Source: Ichthyophis bannanicus (taxonomy: Eukaryota; Chordata; Amphibia; Gymnophiona; Ichthyophiidae). From it: DNA of 64,000 bases. The stretch covers positions 1,984,001 through 2,048,000 of the forward strand of contig JAWIIG010000037.1 in NCBI GenBank assembly GCA_033557465.1, read 5' to 3'. Below, one piece after another: positions 41,549-53,149 of the stretch; within the stretch, counting starts at the first letter, position 1, and every line of letters begins with the position of its first letter. A program made the position numbers and the translations under genes. A model generated the notes under the pieces. The model had not been told where the DNA came from and did not search any database. It worked only from the letters and a program-made list of their open reading frames with translations.

Positions 41549-44500
41549 TTTTGTTTTAGTGGTTAAAATTTTTTTTTTATTTTCTGTTAAAATCATTTAC
41601 AGTAGTAGTAGTACACTTACAGCAAATCTGTGAAAGGATTGGTTGAGAAACATCTTTAAGGCAGGATTCACTAATTGTTTTTTTTAAATGATTTAATCCC
41701 GTGGGTAAAGGTATTTTTTTACAACTTTAATAATAGATTGGCCAGCTAGAACAGCTGCTGTAAGTCTGAAGAGAGCTGATGTAAGTCTGAAAAGTACTGA
41801 TGTAAGTCCGAAAAGTGCTTATGTAAGTCTGAAAGTGCCTGGTGCAGTGAGCTGACATTTGATGTGAAATGACTGAGTCGCTCAATCTGATGATTGCTCA
41901 ACCTCCCAGGAGCAAGGGGAGGGGTAGGATCGGAGCACGAGAAGGCCATAGGAATCTTCAGCGAGACAGTTTAGATAAGCTTGTCATTGAGCATTTGCAA
42001 GTGAAACTGTCTCTGGAATCAGAGCAGGAGGATGGTCAGAGAGTTGATTTCCCTCCCAGCCGTTCGCCCTGATCTTGGAAGACTTCTATCTGCTCTGTGG
42101 GCTGTCCCGGGATCAAATGTCGGACATTGTCAGTTGTATTTTTTCCTCTCTAGTGCCGTTTCCTGCAGATGCAAGTATCATTCATCCTGGAAAGCTTTCT
42201 TCTACAGTGCCGGGATCAGATATCGGATGCCTTTCGTCCCACCTGTAAGGATCGTTGTGAGACCTGGACTTCGGTTTTCTAAACTCAAGCTGTGTTCAGT
42301 GCCAGCAGTCGCTGGTGAAGAAGTTGTTTTGTGCTTGAAGATCTCCAGCCACTCCAGCCACAAAGTGTCACTTCATTATGTAAGACTTCAATTCTTTCTG
42401 TGCTAAAAGCGAGACTGTCTGTGGAAGGCTGTACGGTAAGACTTGTAGATTTGTGCAGAACCTGTGCGCAGTACATAATGTGATTTTGCCAATTTCTCCC
42501 TGGACCTTTCTAGTGGATTTGCGATTTGGCTTGTTTTCAGTATGACTTGGCAACTAAAAAGCAGTTTTATTTTTATTTGTTCTTTTTGAAGGTTAGTCTT
42601 GCATATTTGCACCGGCCCTAGGAACTGCATTATCTGATGTAAAACTCAACCATTTCTTTTTAGTTTATTATGGGAATGATTCGTTTTTAATGTAGATTAA
42701 ATTGCGTATGTTATTAGCTTATATTGCTAAGTTAGTTTTGAGGGTTAAATCTGTCTCAACTGCAATTTGTTTTTTAATTTGTTTTGTTGACGTAGCTTCC
42801 ACATTATCGCAGTGGAAGGGTTGTTTTAAATGTAGGAATGTACTGGGAAGAGTGCCATGGTTATTGTAAACTATTCAAATTGTTTGTGGCTATTTCTGAT
42901 GTCTGTTATCTGTGTGTTTTTGTAAACTCTCCCGACTGGCTGTAGGCCAGTGGGTTCTTATTCAGAGTGAATTAATGAAGTGACTCCCGCTATGTTTATG
43001 CAGTAATAATTTTTGCAATTGAATCTTATTGATTTTCTGGTGCTTTTTGCCAGCACACGTCGCAATTTTGAAATCCAAAGGACATCATTTTGTGAACCGA
43101 AAAGACGCTTTTCTGATATCAGTGTTACTGACATTGCAGTATTTAGCACTGGTTAAGATGACTTTATTTTCTCTTTTATCTCCTTTTGAAGATACTTCTT
43201 TTGAAACCCAGTTTTGGACTTCGTGACGTTCCGGGCAGCTGGGAAACGGATCATCTGTTTATTTACCCTGATCGTCTTTTGTTTCCACTTGCCTTGTTTC
43301 TGCAGCAGAAGCTTACCGCCGTGGTTATGCATTTTGTCTTTTTATTATTATTTTATTTGGTACAATCTGTTTAAACTGTTTCAGGATTGGCATTGTAGGG
43401 TTAGTTGAGGGACAGTATACATATGCCTGCCTGCTGTATTCATTTTATTTTGATTTTGCAACCTGTTTTGTGGATCTGCTCTGTATCAGAGGAGGGAGGT
43501 GGGGTTCCCGAAAGGTCACTCTGATACAGCCTCCGATTGACTAAAAGCTTTTTCTTTTAGCCCTTATGGCAGTGTGTGTTTTCCCGGACACCATTTGAAA
43601 TAATTAATGAATGCCTTGGCAGTTATCCCAGACCCCAGGTGTTGCGCAGCGCTATCTTAGCTTATTGTGCACAGTTGCACTCAGCTCTGTTTGTTTTCCT
43701 TTCATTGCAAGTGACTCCTTAACGAGATGACAAGTTCTTTATATCCGGGATCAGCAGAATTATTTTATCAGAAGTGATGTCACCAGATTGGGTCCTGATT
43801 AAGACTGCATCCGAAGACACTCCCAGCTCCGGAGTTCCTGGTCCATGTCGTGTGTTCCTGGTGGGATATTCAGCTTGTAAAGTGAGAAGACATTCTCAAC
43901 GAATGCATCTTATACTGTGGCCCCCTCACAAGTCCAGAAGGTGGCTTCCTGTGTCGGTGAATCAAGAGTTTGCAACGCAGAGACGTATTGGACAACAGTG
44001 ATTGAAGAAAAGGACTTTTATGATTCAAAGTATTTTCTGAAAGAACAACAGTGACATTACAGAGAGATTATTGTATTAAGTAAATTCTAAATGGACTATT
44101 TATGTAAAATGCTTTTATATAGCATTTAAAATGTTTTTATGTATTTACAGTAAGACCTAGAGGGATGAGGTTAGTTTAGATTAGTATTTTCCTGATATAT
44201 GTAATGACCTTTAGGTACTGAACCTCTACTTAATAAAGTAATTGAGAATTAGAGGGCCAGTATAGCGATAGTATATCTCTTCATCATCTTAAGAAGAGTA
44301 TTAAGAAGAGTAGGTATATCTTTAGTTTGTCTTAGAATATTTTTGAGAATATTTTTGTTGCTATGCATATTGGCTATGCATATTTCCTAATCTGGTCCTA
44401 GATGTGCTGTGGCAAATTATTAATGAAGCAGTATTGTATTCAGAATCATGAGGATGTTAGAAGGAATATCCAAATATTTTTGAGGCACATTTACACTTGA

Positions 44501-44909
44501 TGGCAAAAATATTTTAAGTTATCAAAGTTTGCTGTTTGCCTTCCAACAGTGACAGCTCCTCAGCATGGATCTTTACCAAGAGTTAGGCCTAAGACCTTTG
44601 AGAAGTTTTGTGACATATAGTCATATACAAACACAAATACAAACACAGAACCTAGAGTAATTAAAGATATAAGTATGAAGATCCTATGTACAGGTTCCTA
44701 TATTTCAGTAATTTACAAGTAATGTCAGTTAATGGGAACCAAGTGTGTAGTTCTAGCTACCCTTTTGGATGCCTCTAGCTCAGACTTAGGCATACCTAAC
44801 CGACGTTAAAGTGAAATGATTTAATGGTCATGCCTCAGAGGGTTTTGAGTAATTGTATACAGAATATATCTTGTCCTCAGTGAGTTCCTGAATCTCACAT
44901 CTTAGTGGT
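41549..44909. other. Non-coding interior of element D
   Basis: AT-rich sequence without pol motifs. A short direct repeat of GTAAGTCTGAAAAGTGCT-like units lies at about 41755-41840. The remaining ORFs are under 125 codons and unconvincing. Confidence 0.5.
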
Positions 44910-45311
44910 TCAGCATTTTTGCTGCAGCTCATTGTATTTGCTTTGCAAGCCAGACATTGCTGTTATCTGCCTCTCTTCAATATTGTCTGCTTGGTAATTT
45001 AGTTTCTGTGGTTTGGCAAAAGTAGGCGCACCTTTTGCATGCCTGTTCAGCTCCTTTAATCTTCTGTTCTCCTGCTGTAGTTCTTGTATGCTCGCCCCAC
45101 ACCAGTCATGTTTCTTTTTCCATTGCAAAAGGGCTGCAGACGTTTCTTCAAGTTGTCCAGGTTGTTTTTGTATTGTTAATTTTGGACTGTGCATTTCGAG
45201 TTTTTCATGTGCAAAATGATCACAAGTACTTCGAGGTTCTTGCACGTTTTCCCAAACTGTGAAATTTTTCTCTCTGCACTTCTGATTCTCTTTCTTAACC
45301 TCTTCAAACAT
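44910..45311 (-). pseudogene. Antisense coiled-coil reading inside element D (possible captured host cDNA)
   Basis: A 133-codon minus-strand ORF with heptad-like, Glu/Lys/Gln-rich sequence (EEVKKENQKCREKN, IQELQQENRRLKELNRH, LQSKYNELQQK). It reads like a piece of a vertebrate cytoskeletal or centrosomal coiled-coil protein, not like gag or pol. Its ATG is preceded by a stop, and the frame ends shortly after the Gln-rich end. It is antisense to the LTR element. No gene name can be given from the sequence alone. Alternatives are chance or a native antisense gene. Confidence 0.4.
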
Positions 45312-46147
45312 GGTTTACTGTTTGGTATATTGTGAAACATAGTCTTCTGGTATTTTATTTTTGTTGTGCTGTTTTTGTAATCTCCGATTTGTGAATTGAT
45401 GTTTCGGTTAGTATTTTTATAGTGCAGAGTTTCCCAGAGGTTGGTCAGGTGCTTGCTATATAGCCCTGGTGGATACCCCATACGTGAATTGAACTTTACT
45501 ATATTAATTTGTTATCCATCCTGAACAAATCTTTAAGAAGAAAAAGGGATGTGTCCCCTCAGGATGAAGTCATAGTGGTTGCTCTGCTTTTTACTGAGGC
45601 AATTAGTGTGTATTGCAAGGTCCAGTAAACAAAGTGTCAGCTTATGCAGCCTAGAACCGAATGGTTTTAGATTTTCCCTAGCAAAGGAAAATGGTGTGTG
45701 TGGAATAATAGTTGATTTTTGTTGTAGTATGTTTGATACTAATGGAAAATAGTGAAAGGCCTATTAGATAAAGTTAGCAACCATACTTTAGTTTCAAGTG
45801 AGAGTTATATAAATTCCTTTTCAGCTCTCACTGATTCTTGTTCCTTCATTTTTGGAATAAAGTGATTCAGACCTTTGCAAGGCATGTTAGCATTTTTGCT
45901 TGGTATTTTGGGATGTTTCATCTAGAAGTATTACTCTATGTACTGACAGCTGTTTCTCTATGTCAGCACTGGTTTCTTTCCACCTCTTCACCTTTCACAG
46001 CTTTCTAAATCAGAAATCAGTAGGATCACTGACCCCTGCAATAATGTTATGGATTGGCCCGAAATCCAATTGTATTTCCACACTTTAATGGCAATATATG
46101 AGTGTCCTTACTTTAGAAATGATTCTTTACAGAATCAGAGGAGGGAC
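45312..46147. other. Non-coding 3' interior of element D with polypurine tract
   Basis: AT-rich, no supported ORF. The purine run AGAGGAGGGAC at about 46137-46147 directly precedes the right LTR and is the likely plus-strand primer. Confidence 0.55.
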
Positions 46148-46814
46148 TGAAAGCATGTATGTTTGTACAGGGTACCGTACACTATTAGACGGACTAAACC
46201 TGAGAAAGAGTTAATTCTGTTCAGAACCTTGCTTAGAAATAAAACTTCATATATTTGCTTACTAAGTGAAGGTTTACATAAATAAAGAAAAAGGGCAGGT
46301 TGTACTCTAGCCTCTCTGTCTCAGGGTTATTAGCTAAAATACTCTCAGGGTTAGTAGATATCGAGTAGTACTTAGGGTTATTAGATATCAAGCTGTCAAC
46401 AGTAAACAATTATGTCAATTAGGTCAATTATGTCTTGGAATCCTGTATGTCTCCTCATAATGATCTATGTAGCAGTAAACAGTTATGTCTTGGACCCCAT
46501 GTATGTCTCCACATACTGACCTACAGTGATTAGACATTGACTTATGATATGATGAATACGTATATCTGACGTGTAATAATAAAGTGAAATTATGCTGTAT
46601 CATCTAAAAGAGCCTTATAAATAAAGTGAACCATGGCTAGTAAGTTAGAGTAAACAGGGAGAATGTGTTTCTCTCAGTTTCTCTCCACTAAAGCTTTGGT
46701 GTATTTTTATATAGATGTGTGTATTTTATTGTGTATTTTGATTAACCTTCCCATTGTTTTGAATGTAGTTTTCTGTAGCTTCAAGAGCCCAGTAGGTTGC
46801 TGGTAAGCTCCTCA
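46148..46814 (+). repeat. Right LTR of element D
   Basis: Near copy of the left LTR. Missing about 16 bases near its end (after GGTTGCTGGT), with a few substitutions. Ends CTCCTCA before AGTTT. Confidence 0.85.
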
Positions 46815-48750
46815 AGTTTAACACATCCTCCCTATCCCCAGGAGTCCTGAGGGCCCATCAAAGTGGGCTGTCAGTCACCCTGGTGATAAGGTTGTTTGTG
46901 CCTTTGCAGTTTGACACGCCTGCCCTATCCCCAGGAGTCCTGAGGGTCCATCAAAGTGGGCTGTCAGTCACCCTGGTGATAAGGCTGTTTGTGCCTTTGC
47001 AGTTTGACACATCTTCCCTATCCACAGGAGTCCTGAGGGTCCATCAAAGTGGGTCCTCAGTCACCTTGGTGATAAGGTGGTTTGTGCCTTTGCAGTTTGA
47101 CACATCCTCCCTATCCCCAGGAGCCCTGAAGGCCCATCAAAGTGGGCTGTCGGTCACCCTGGTGATAAAGTTGTTTGTGCCTTTGCAGTTTGACACATCC
47201 TCCCTATCCCCAGGAGTCCTGAGGGTCCATCAAAGTGGGCTGTCAGTCACCCTGGTGATAAGGCTGTTTGTACCTTTGCAGTTTGACACATCTTCCCTAT
47301 CCCCAGGAGTCCTGAGGGTCCATCAAAGTGGGTCCTCAGTCACCCTGGTGATAAGGTGGTTTGTGCCGTTGCAGTTTGACACATCCTTCCCATCCCCAGG
47401 AGTCCCGAGAGCCATCAAAGTGGGTCCTCAGTCACCCTGGTGATAAGGTGGTTTGTGCCTTTGCAGTTTGACACATCCTCCCTATCCCCAGGAGCCCTGA
47501 GGGCCCATCAAAGTGGGCTGTCAGTCACCCTGGTGATATGGCTGTTTGGGCCTATGCAGTTTAACACATCTGCCCTATCCCCAGGAGCCCTGAGGGCCCA
47601 TCAAAGTGGGCTCTCAGTCACCCTGGTGATATGGCTGTTTGGGCCTATGCAGTTTAACACAGCTGCCCTATCCCCAGGAGTCCCGAGAGCCCATCAAAGT
47701 GGGTTCTCAGTCACCCTGGTGATAAGGTGGTTTGTGCCCTCCCAGTTTAACACATCCTCCCTATCCCCAGGAGTCCTGAGGGTCCATCAAAGTGGGCTGT
47801 CAGTCACCCTGGTAATATGGCTGTTTGGGCCTATGCAGTTTAACACACCTGCCCTATCCCCAGGAGTCCCGAGAGCCCATCAAAGTGGGTCCTCAGTCAC
47901 CCTGGTGATAAGGTGGTTTGTGCCCTCCCAGTTTAACACATCCTCCCTATCCCCAGGAGTCCTGAGGGTCCATCAAAGTGGGCTGTCAGTCACCCTGGTG
48001 ATATGGCTGTTTGGGCCTATGCAGTTTAACACACCTGCCCTATCCCCAGGAGTCCCGAGAGCCCATCAAAGTGGGTCCTCAGTCACCCTGGTGATAAGGT
48101 GGTTTGTGCCTTTGCAGTTTGAGACATCCTCCCTATCCCCAGGAGCCCTGAGGGCCCATCAAAGTGGGCTGTCAGTCACCCTGGTGATAAGGTTGTTTGT
48201 GCCTTTGCAGTTTGACACATCCTCCCTATCCCCAGGAGTCCTGAGGGTCCATCAAAGTGGGCTGTCAGTCACCCTGGTGATATGGCTGTTTGTGCCCATG
48301 CAGGTTAAAACATCTGCCCTATCCCTAGGAGTCGTGACAGCCCATCAAAGTGGCTCCCCAGTCACCCTGGTGAAATGGCGTTTGCGGCTTCTGATGGCAT
48401 ATAATCTACCCGATTTCAAGGAGTCTGGAGACCCACTGAACGCATCCAGTTAGTCATCCTGCTTCTATGGTGTGTCTCACAGAAGATGTGTGCTAGGACA
48501 CCCTGTCCCCAGGGGGCCTGTGACCTGTCTGCGAAGGTGGGTATGGCATCCAGACATTGTGGTAGGTGATGCTGTGTCATGACACACATGTGCCCCATCC
48601 CCCTGAGGCCCATGGCTCATAGAACAGGTCAGGTCTGTACCCTGATTGTATGGTAGGTGCAGCTGTGGATGTTGTGTGAAGCAGCCCACCCCTGGGGGCC
48701 ATGAGACCTGATAGATATGGTGCGAAACACATCCATATGTCATTGCTGTG
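46815..48750 (+). repeat. 93-bp satellite array, right block
   Basis: About 17 clean units to about 48390, then degenerate units to about 48750. Same two alternating variants as the left block. One unit near 47405 has lost a base (GAGAGCCATC), which shifts the otherwise open frame. Units are cleanest in the middle and decay at both edges, typical of unequal exchange. Confidence 0.85.
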
Positions 48751-49134
48751 TACCCAGTTTGTGGCAACATAGCTAGTCAGCTGATATGTGCAGGTCAGGC
48801 AAATACACATGTGTTTGCCAGACCACACAGGGGGTTGCCGAGGTCCCCTCTAAACAACAGCCTAGCCATGCCACAGGTGGCATGCTGCTGCCATGTTGTG
48901 CAAGGAGATTGTAGGGACAGGGTATGGTGCATCTAGTGTGTGTAGCACGGGACACATATGTGTGACTGCACACATGGCCACACATGTGGGGGTAGCGGCA
49001 ACTGTTGGTACAGGACACACTGAGCAGAGGAGCAGGAGCAGCATGATGCCCTGCACGGAGATGTGTCACATCTGTGGACCACCCACCAGGTTGATATGGC
49101 AGTAATGTACCCTCACATTGTCTCCCCCCACTAG
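48751..49134. other. Intron end, no separate feature
   Basis: Contains ACACATGTG-rich stretches and the polypyrimidine tract TCTCCCCCCACTAG that serves exon 2. Nothing else seen. Confidence 0.4.
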
Positions 49135-49197
49135 GTTGAGGATCTAAGGAAGAAGGCCAGGGAGATGAGGCTCCGGTATCCCGGCCACCTGGAACGG
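49135..49197 (+). CDS. Myb/SANT-like protein, exon 2
   Basis: Sixty-three bases encoding VEDLRKKAREMRLRYPGHLE and R, the recognition-helix end of a Myb/SANT-like domain. Acceptor CCCCACTAG/GTTGAG upstream, donor AACGG/GTATGA downstream, both phase 0. It joins exon 1 without altering the frame. Confidence 0.6.
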
Positions 49198-49357
49198 GTA
49201 TGAAGGCGGGCAGTGTCACAGTGGGGAGGTGAGTGTCACAACCTCTGTGGCTCATTAGATGAGGTCACAGTGGCCCACCAGGCCTTCTGGGGCCGAACTA
49301 TTCAAATGTGTCATGTGCATCATGTAAGAGTGTGCTAATAACTGTAATTCCCCACAG

Positions 49358-50083
49358 AGGAGGACCACACAGCTGGGATGCCAGCATTGGCACCACAGAA
49401 CCTGCCATGGTCCACCCGCCAGAGATGGCCCGAGGGGGAGTCGGAGGAGGAGGAGGATGAGGATGCGGAGGCAGCAGCAGCGGTGGCAGCGGCAGTCGAT
49501 GCTGATGAGGAGGGGGAGGAGGAGGAGGAGGAGGGGCCAATGGAGCTGGCGGAGGAGGAAGAGGAGGGTGAGGAGGAGGGGGGCCTGGGGAGGAGGCAGC
49601 AGAAGCCCCTGTGTCTCACATGGGCACCGGGGGAATGGTGGAGGTGGGGGGTGGGGCAGGGGGGCAACTGAATGTGTGTGGGTCATGTCAGAGGGGGAGG
49701 GGTAGGAGGGGAGTGTGGGGCATGCACAGGGTGGGTGGGAGGGCCTAGGGGCGGAGGTGGGGGTGGACTGGGAGGCGGGGTCTGCTGAGGGAGGGGAGGT
49801 CTGGGTGGAGCACGGGACAGCCCAGGACACTGTGGGTCCCTGCCAGCACACACATGTGGGCGGAAAGTGTGCCCGGGTGGTTGTGGCCACGCCACCCATT
49901 GCCACGGACAGGATCCATGCACACACCACCACATACACACCTGGCACCATGTGTGTATGTGGTCGTAAGTGTGTACATGACCTGTCCGTGGCAATGGATG
50001 GGCTGGCACAATGACTGGGGGCCCTGGAACGCACCGTGCGTGTGCTGGCATGGTCCGTCCAGTGGTTGGTCGCCGAGAGGTAG
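49358..50083 (+). pseudogene. Myb/SANT-like protein, exon 3 region (acidic linker and C-terminal coil)
   Basis: After acceptor TTCCCCACAG (or two bases on) an acidic frame (ATG 49378) runs to 49671 with long Glu/Asp/Ala stretches. From 49715 a different frame is open to a TGA at 50012 and, past it, gives LGALERTVRVLAWSVQWLVA, a coil of the kind found at the end of Harbinger Myb proteins, then TAG at 50081. At least one frameshift and the in-frame TGA imply a decayed exon. The acceptor choice decides whether the first part is read as acidic or as Arg-rich. Confidence 0.4.
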
Positions 50084-51607
50084 CCTGTGGCAGGCACGGA
50101 TGCTGCCTCTCAACGACCATCCACTGATGGATACCCCAGGAGTGTGTGATGGCCCCTGGGGTGCCCACACACATGCCCTGTGCTGTCCCGTCCCCCTGAC
50201 CCAACATGATAGCTGGGTCCTGATGACATGGACTGCACCAAGATGGACGTAGCACACTGGGTGGGAATGACAATGTATGGGCCAACAGATGTGCATATAT
50301 AAAACTGTTATGCTGTTTATGTTTAGTTGCACTGTTGTTGTAAATACAGTTTTGGAAAGCCATACGAATGGTCATGTGTTGCTGTTACTGACGGACAATG
50401 GACATAAGCATGGGACATGTGTGTAGTTAGGTATGTGTATGCACGGCAAACATGGGTGTCATACATGGACCCTCTCCACACACAGGTATGGGGGCTGGCC
50501 ATGTGCGTAGGCGTGAGAGTCCACGGCTGAGAGTGAGATGTGGCAATGTGGAGCATGTCTCAATATTCCTAGGCACGTGCATGCTGTGTGCAATGTGTGG
50601 GAACCATATACGGTGCACCATGCTGGTGTGCCAATAGCAGAACCTGCAAATAGCTATGTCTGTGCTCGGAGGTTACGATGTGTTGCTGCTCCCAGGAGCT
50701 GCTCAGGGGGATGGCCATTGAGGGCGGCCCAGGACAATGCATGTCACAGTGAGCGGCAGTGGGTGATTTTATGTGCATGCAAGTATGGGCAGCCAACCTA
50801 TGTAATCCTCCCCTATCTGTCCGTGCCGCATGCAAGTCAATGTGGGAGGGCAGCCACGTAGGCCATGTTGAGGGCAGGGAGAATGTTCACACATATCTGA
50901 CCAATGTTGGGGGTATCAGGGATGGGAGACGGCAACAGATCCCAACACCAGACATGCAGCACCATGACATCTGTCATGTGCAACAGGTGTGGATGGCAAT
51001 CACCCCACGATGAGGTCCTGGTGCTGAGACATGCCACAGTCCATCCCACACAGGACATGTGGTGACCTCTGTTCAGTGATAGCCGGCAGCACAGACACCC
51101 CACCACCGAGGGGCATGGGTGAACTACATGAGGGCAGGAGAACAACATGAGGCGCAGGCCACATGGGGTAGCATGTTGCCACACATCGGAGAACTGCACA
51201 CAGGATAGCATAGGTCAGATATGTATGTCTTTGTAGGGGTATGTGATGTGTTACGTCTACTGCCCCAGTTGCAGTCGGTGCAGTGTACATATACTAAATG
51301 TCCACATCAAACACGAATGCAAGGCAGTTATAGGCCAACAGGGATATCGACCTGTCTACCCTGGCAAACATGCACATGCACAGATGTGGTATCAATGTGT
51401 TTATTGTACTATACATTTACATATGCAGTGTTCCATTCAGCATCACTGCAGTGTACATCGAATAAACCGAGTGAACGTTGCACAGGACATGAACATGTGG
51501 AGTTAACTATTTTACAGGGAACATGGGCTATGGAGTGTCATGCAGCTTGACCAGGTCCACAGGGACACCTGTGTGGCTAGTAACCCCAGTCCTACTGACC
51601 CAGGGTA
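50084..51607. other. No gene recognised
   Basis: Spacer between the convergent genes. Rich in CACATG and GTGTATG words, no supported ORF. The reads that look open are short and low in complexity. Confidence 0.4.
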
Positions 51608-51676
51608 GCTATCCCCACTGGGAGTGTAACCCCCGACCATCCGGCCTGACGTACATTGCCCTAACTACTAGACCAC
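51608..51676 (-). repeat. tRNA-like module
   Basis: On the minus strand TGGTCTAGTAGTTAGGGCA (A-box-like) and, about 40 bases later, GGGGGTTACACTCCC (B-box-like). Fourth tRNA-like module in the Harbinger-type region, placed just after the coiled-coil gene stop. Confidence 0.4.
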
Positions 51677-51685
51677 ACGTACATG

Positions 51686-51903
51686 TCACTTCCTGCGTGG
51701 CTGCCCCCATCGCCCACGGCCCAAACCACCCCTCATCTGCCGTGGTGGTGCTGCAGCCTCTGGGGCTGGGGCTGGCTGTGGCATCCTTGCCACCATGGCC
51801 TCCACTGCAGTGGCGATGCGTTCCACGGCTGTCCACAGGTGTTGCAGCTTGGCTGTGTTCCGGCTGATCTCATGCCGTATCTGATCCAGCGCCTGATGAG
51901 TGC
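51686..51903 (-). CDS. Coiled-coil protein, last exon (exon B)
   Basis: On the minus strand the acceptor CCTTCACCCACAG precedes an open frame of 72 codons ending TGA at 51686. It begins THQALDQIRHEISRNTAKLQ, then a heptad-patterned stretch, then Pro/Ala- and Arg/Gly-rich residues. The phase (two bases complete a codon begun by G) exactly fits exon A at 61678, and the joined sequence extends the same coil. Harbinger Myb-like proteins often end this way. The protein's N terminus is not in the window. The intron holds a complete DIRS element. Confidence 0.55.
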
Positions 51904-52799
51904 CTGTGGGTGAAGGACACGGAGATATGTGCTATACCCCCTGCAAAGGCAAACGTCACACATGTACATGTCAGCCATATCCCACAGGATGTCTGTCACA
52001 CTTCCATGCATGGCACATATCGTAACACATAACCATGGTCAGACCTCTGTGTTCCATGAGTCATTCCCAAGCATGTCATGGGGCCCAATGATGGGTCATG
52101 GGACACACAAAGCCCTCACATACCTGTGTTGCAGCATGATCCATCCATATGCACTCTGCACAGTGGCCATCTAACATAGGTGAGGGGACGTGAGGGGCCA
52201 TGGGACACACATGCATATATCTCTGGGGATGTCCAGCCAACATTGCTGGCACACATTGCTAGGGTGCCCAGATACCTTTGACACATGCTCAGGACAGTCT
52301 ATGATGCAGTTCACTGTTGCACCGTGCAAGTGAGAACTAGCAACCGCCCACTGCTGTCTGCACAGAGAACGTACTCTCCTTCCACAGCCCCGTTTGACGT
52401 AGGGATCACAAACATAATGCTAACCAACCATTACAGAGCACAGCATTTGACGGATCTGCGCAACCAAAAGACCAAATATGTACATTGCTCTGCCCTACAG
52501 TTGTGCGGGACGCCCCAGAATACACCTATGCTACCCTACATCGCGGCTTATACACACAGACCTGAATGAGATGTCCCATCCTACGGATCACAGGTAGCAT
52601 CTTCAACATGCATACGCTGAAGGTTGACAACAGCTCCAGGAAGATCGGGATGATAGCTCAGATGGCAGGTCACGATCCGGGCAATTCCAGACTCAGGACA
52701 AGCCTCATGAACACATGACAGTCCTGATAGGTCCAGGACATCTGGGCACCCTACACATTGCAGACCATGTATGGACACTGTGATGCATATCACAACCCA
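51904..52799. other. Left part of the coiled-coil gene intron
   Basis: No ORF or repeat that I can support; ordinary intron-like sequence up to the DIRS left repeat. Confidence 0.4.
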
Positions 52800-53149
52800 T
52801 GTAGTGGTGACTATTACGTAGGGGGCCCAGATGGCCCTGTCTTGGTGGATCCCCAGGGAAAGCAGGAAATAGTCTGCACGTGTGGGTATCATATGTGTCG
52901 ATGGAGCCAGTGCGGGAATGCCCCCCAGCGTCCAATGGGCGAGCCTTTGGGAGCAGCCCACAGTGCCTGCATGCTGCCGTCCCACCATTCCCAACTGCCT
53001 CTCCTCAGTTCATTGTGCTCTGCGGAGCCAGCAGGCTGTCGTTCCTGTCACCACAGGAACATGGTCTCACTGCCACATTTCTGCGGTTGCGTCTGCCTGT
53101 CTGTAATTCTATTCCTGCACCGCCGGTTACCAGTTCATAAACAGATAAG

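Larger units (their letters stand above)
39838..46814 (+). mobile_element. Element D: non-autonomous LTR element with unknown ORF
   Basis: LTRs at 39838-40520 (683 bp) and 46148-46814 (667 bp), starting TGAAAGCATG and ending CTCTTCA or CTCCTCA, between exact AGTTT duplications at 39833-39837 and 46815-46819. It lies inside a 93-bp satellite unit that reads on correctly across the duplication. PBS-like TGGTGCCGTGACC at 40523; purine tract AGAGGAGGGAC before the right LTR. The LTRs are nearly identical apart from a 16-base deletion near the right end. The 5.6-kb interior has no protease, RT or integrase, only one intact ORF and an antisense coiled-coil reading. A 5-bp duplication and this PBS fit an endogenous-retrovirus-like or Ty3/gypsy origin. 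Confidence 0.85.

Noticed and set aside
38545..48453. Long repetitive ORFs (239, 186 and 337 codons) in the 93-bp array
   Set aside because: They exist only because the unit is 31 codons without a stop; no start context, and unit sequence changes are not codon-biased by eye.
38110..48750. CRISPR-like array of repeats
   Set aside because: Units are contiguous with no unique spacers, and the genome is eukaryotic.
49298..50375. Minus-strand Pro/Ser/Leu-rich ORFs opposite the acidic exon
   Set aside because: They mirror the GAG-rich coding repeat; the plus strand has the splice sites.
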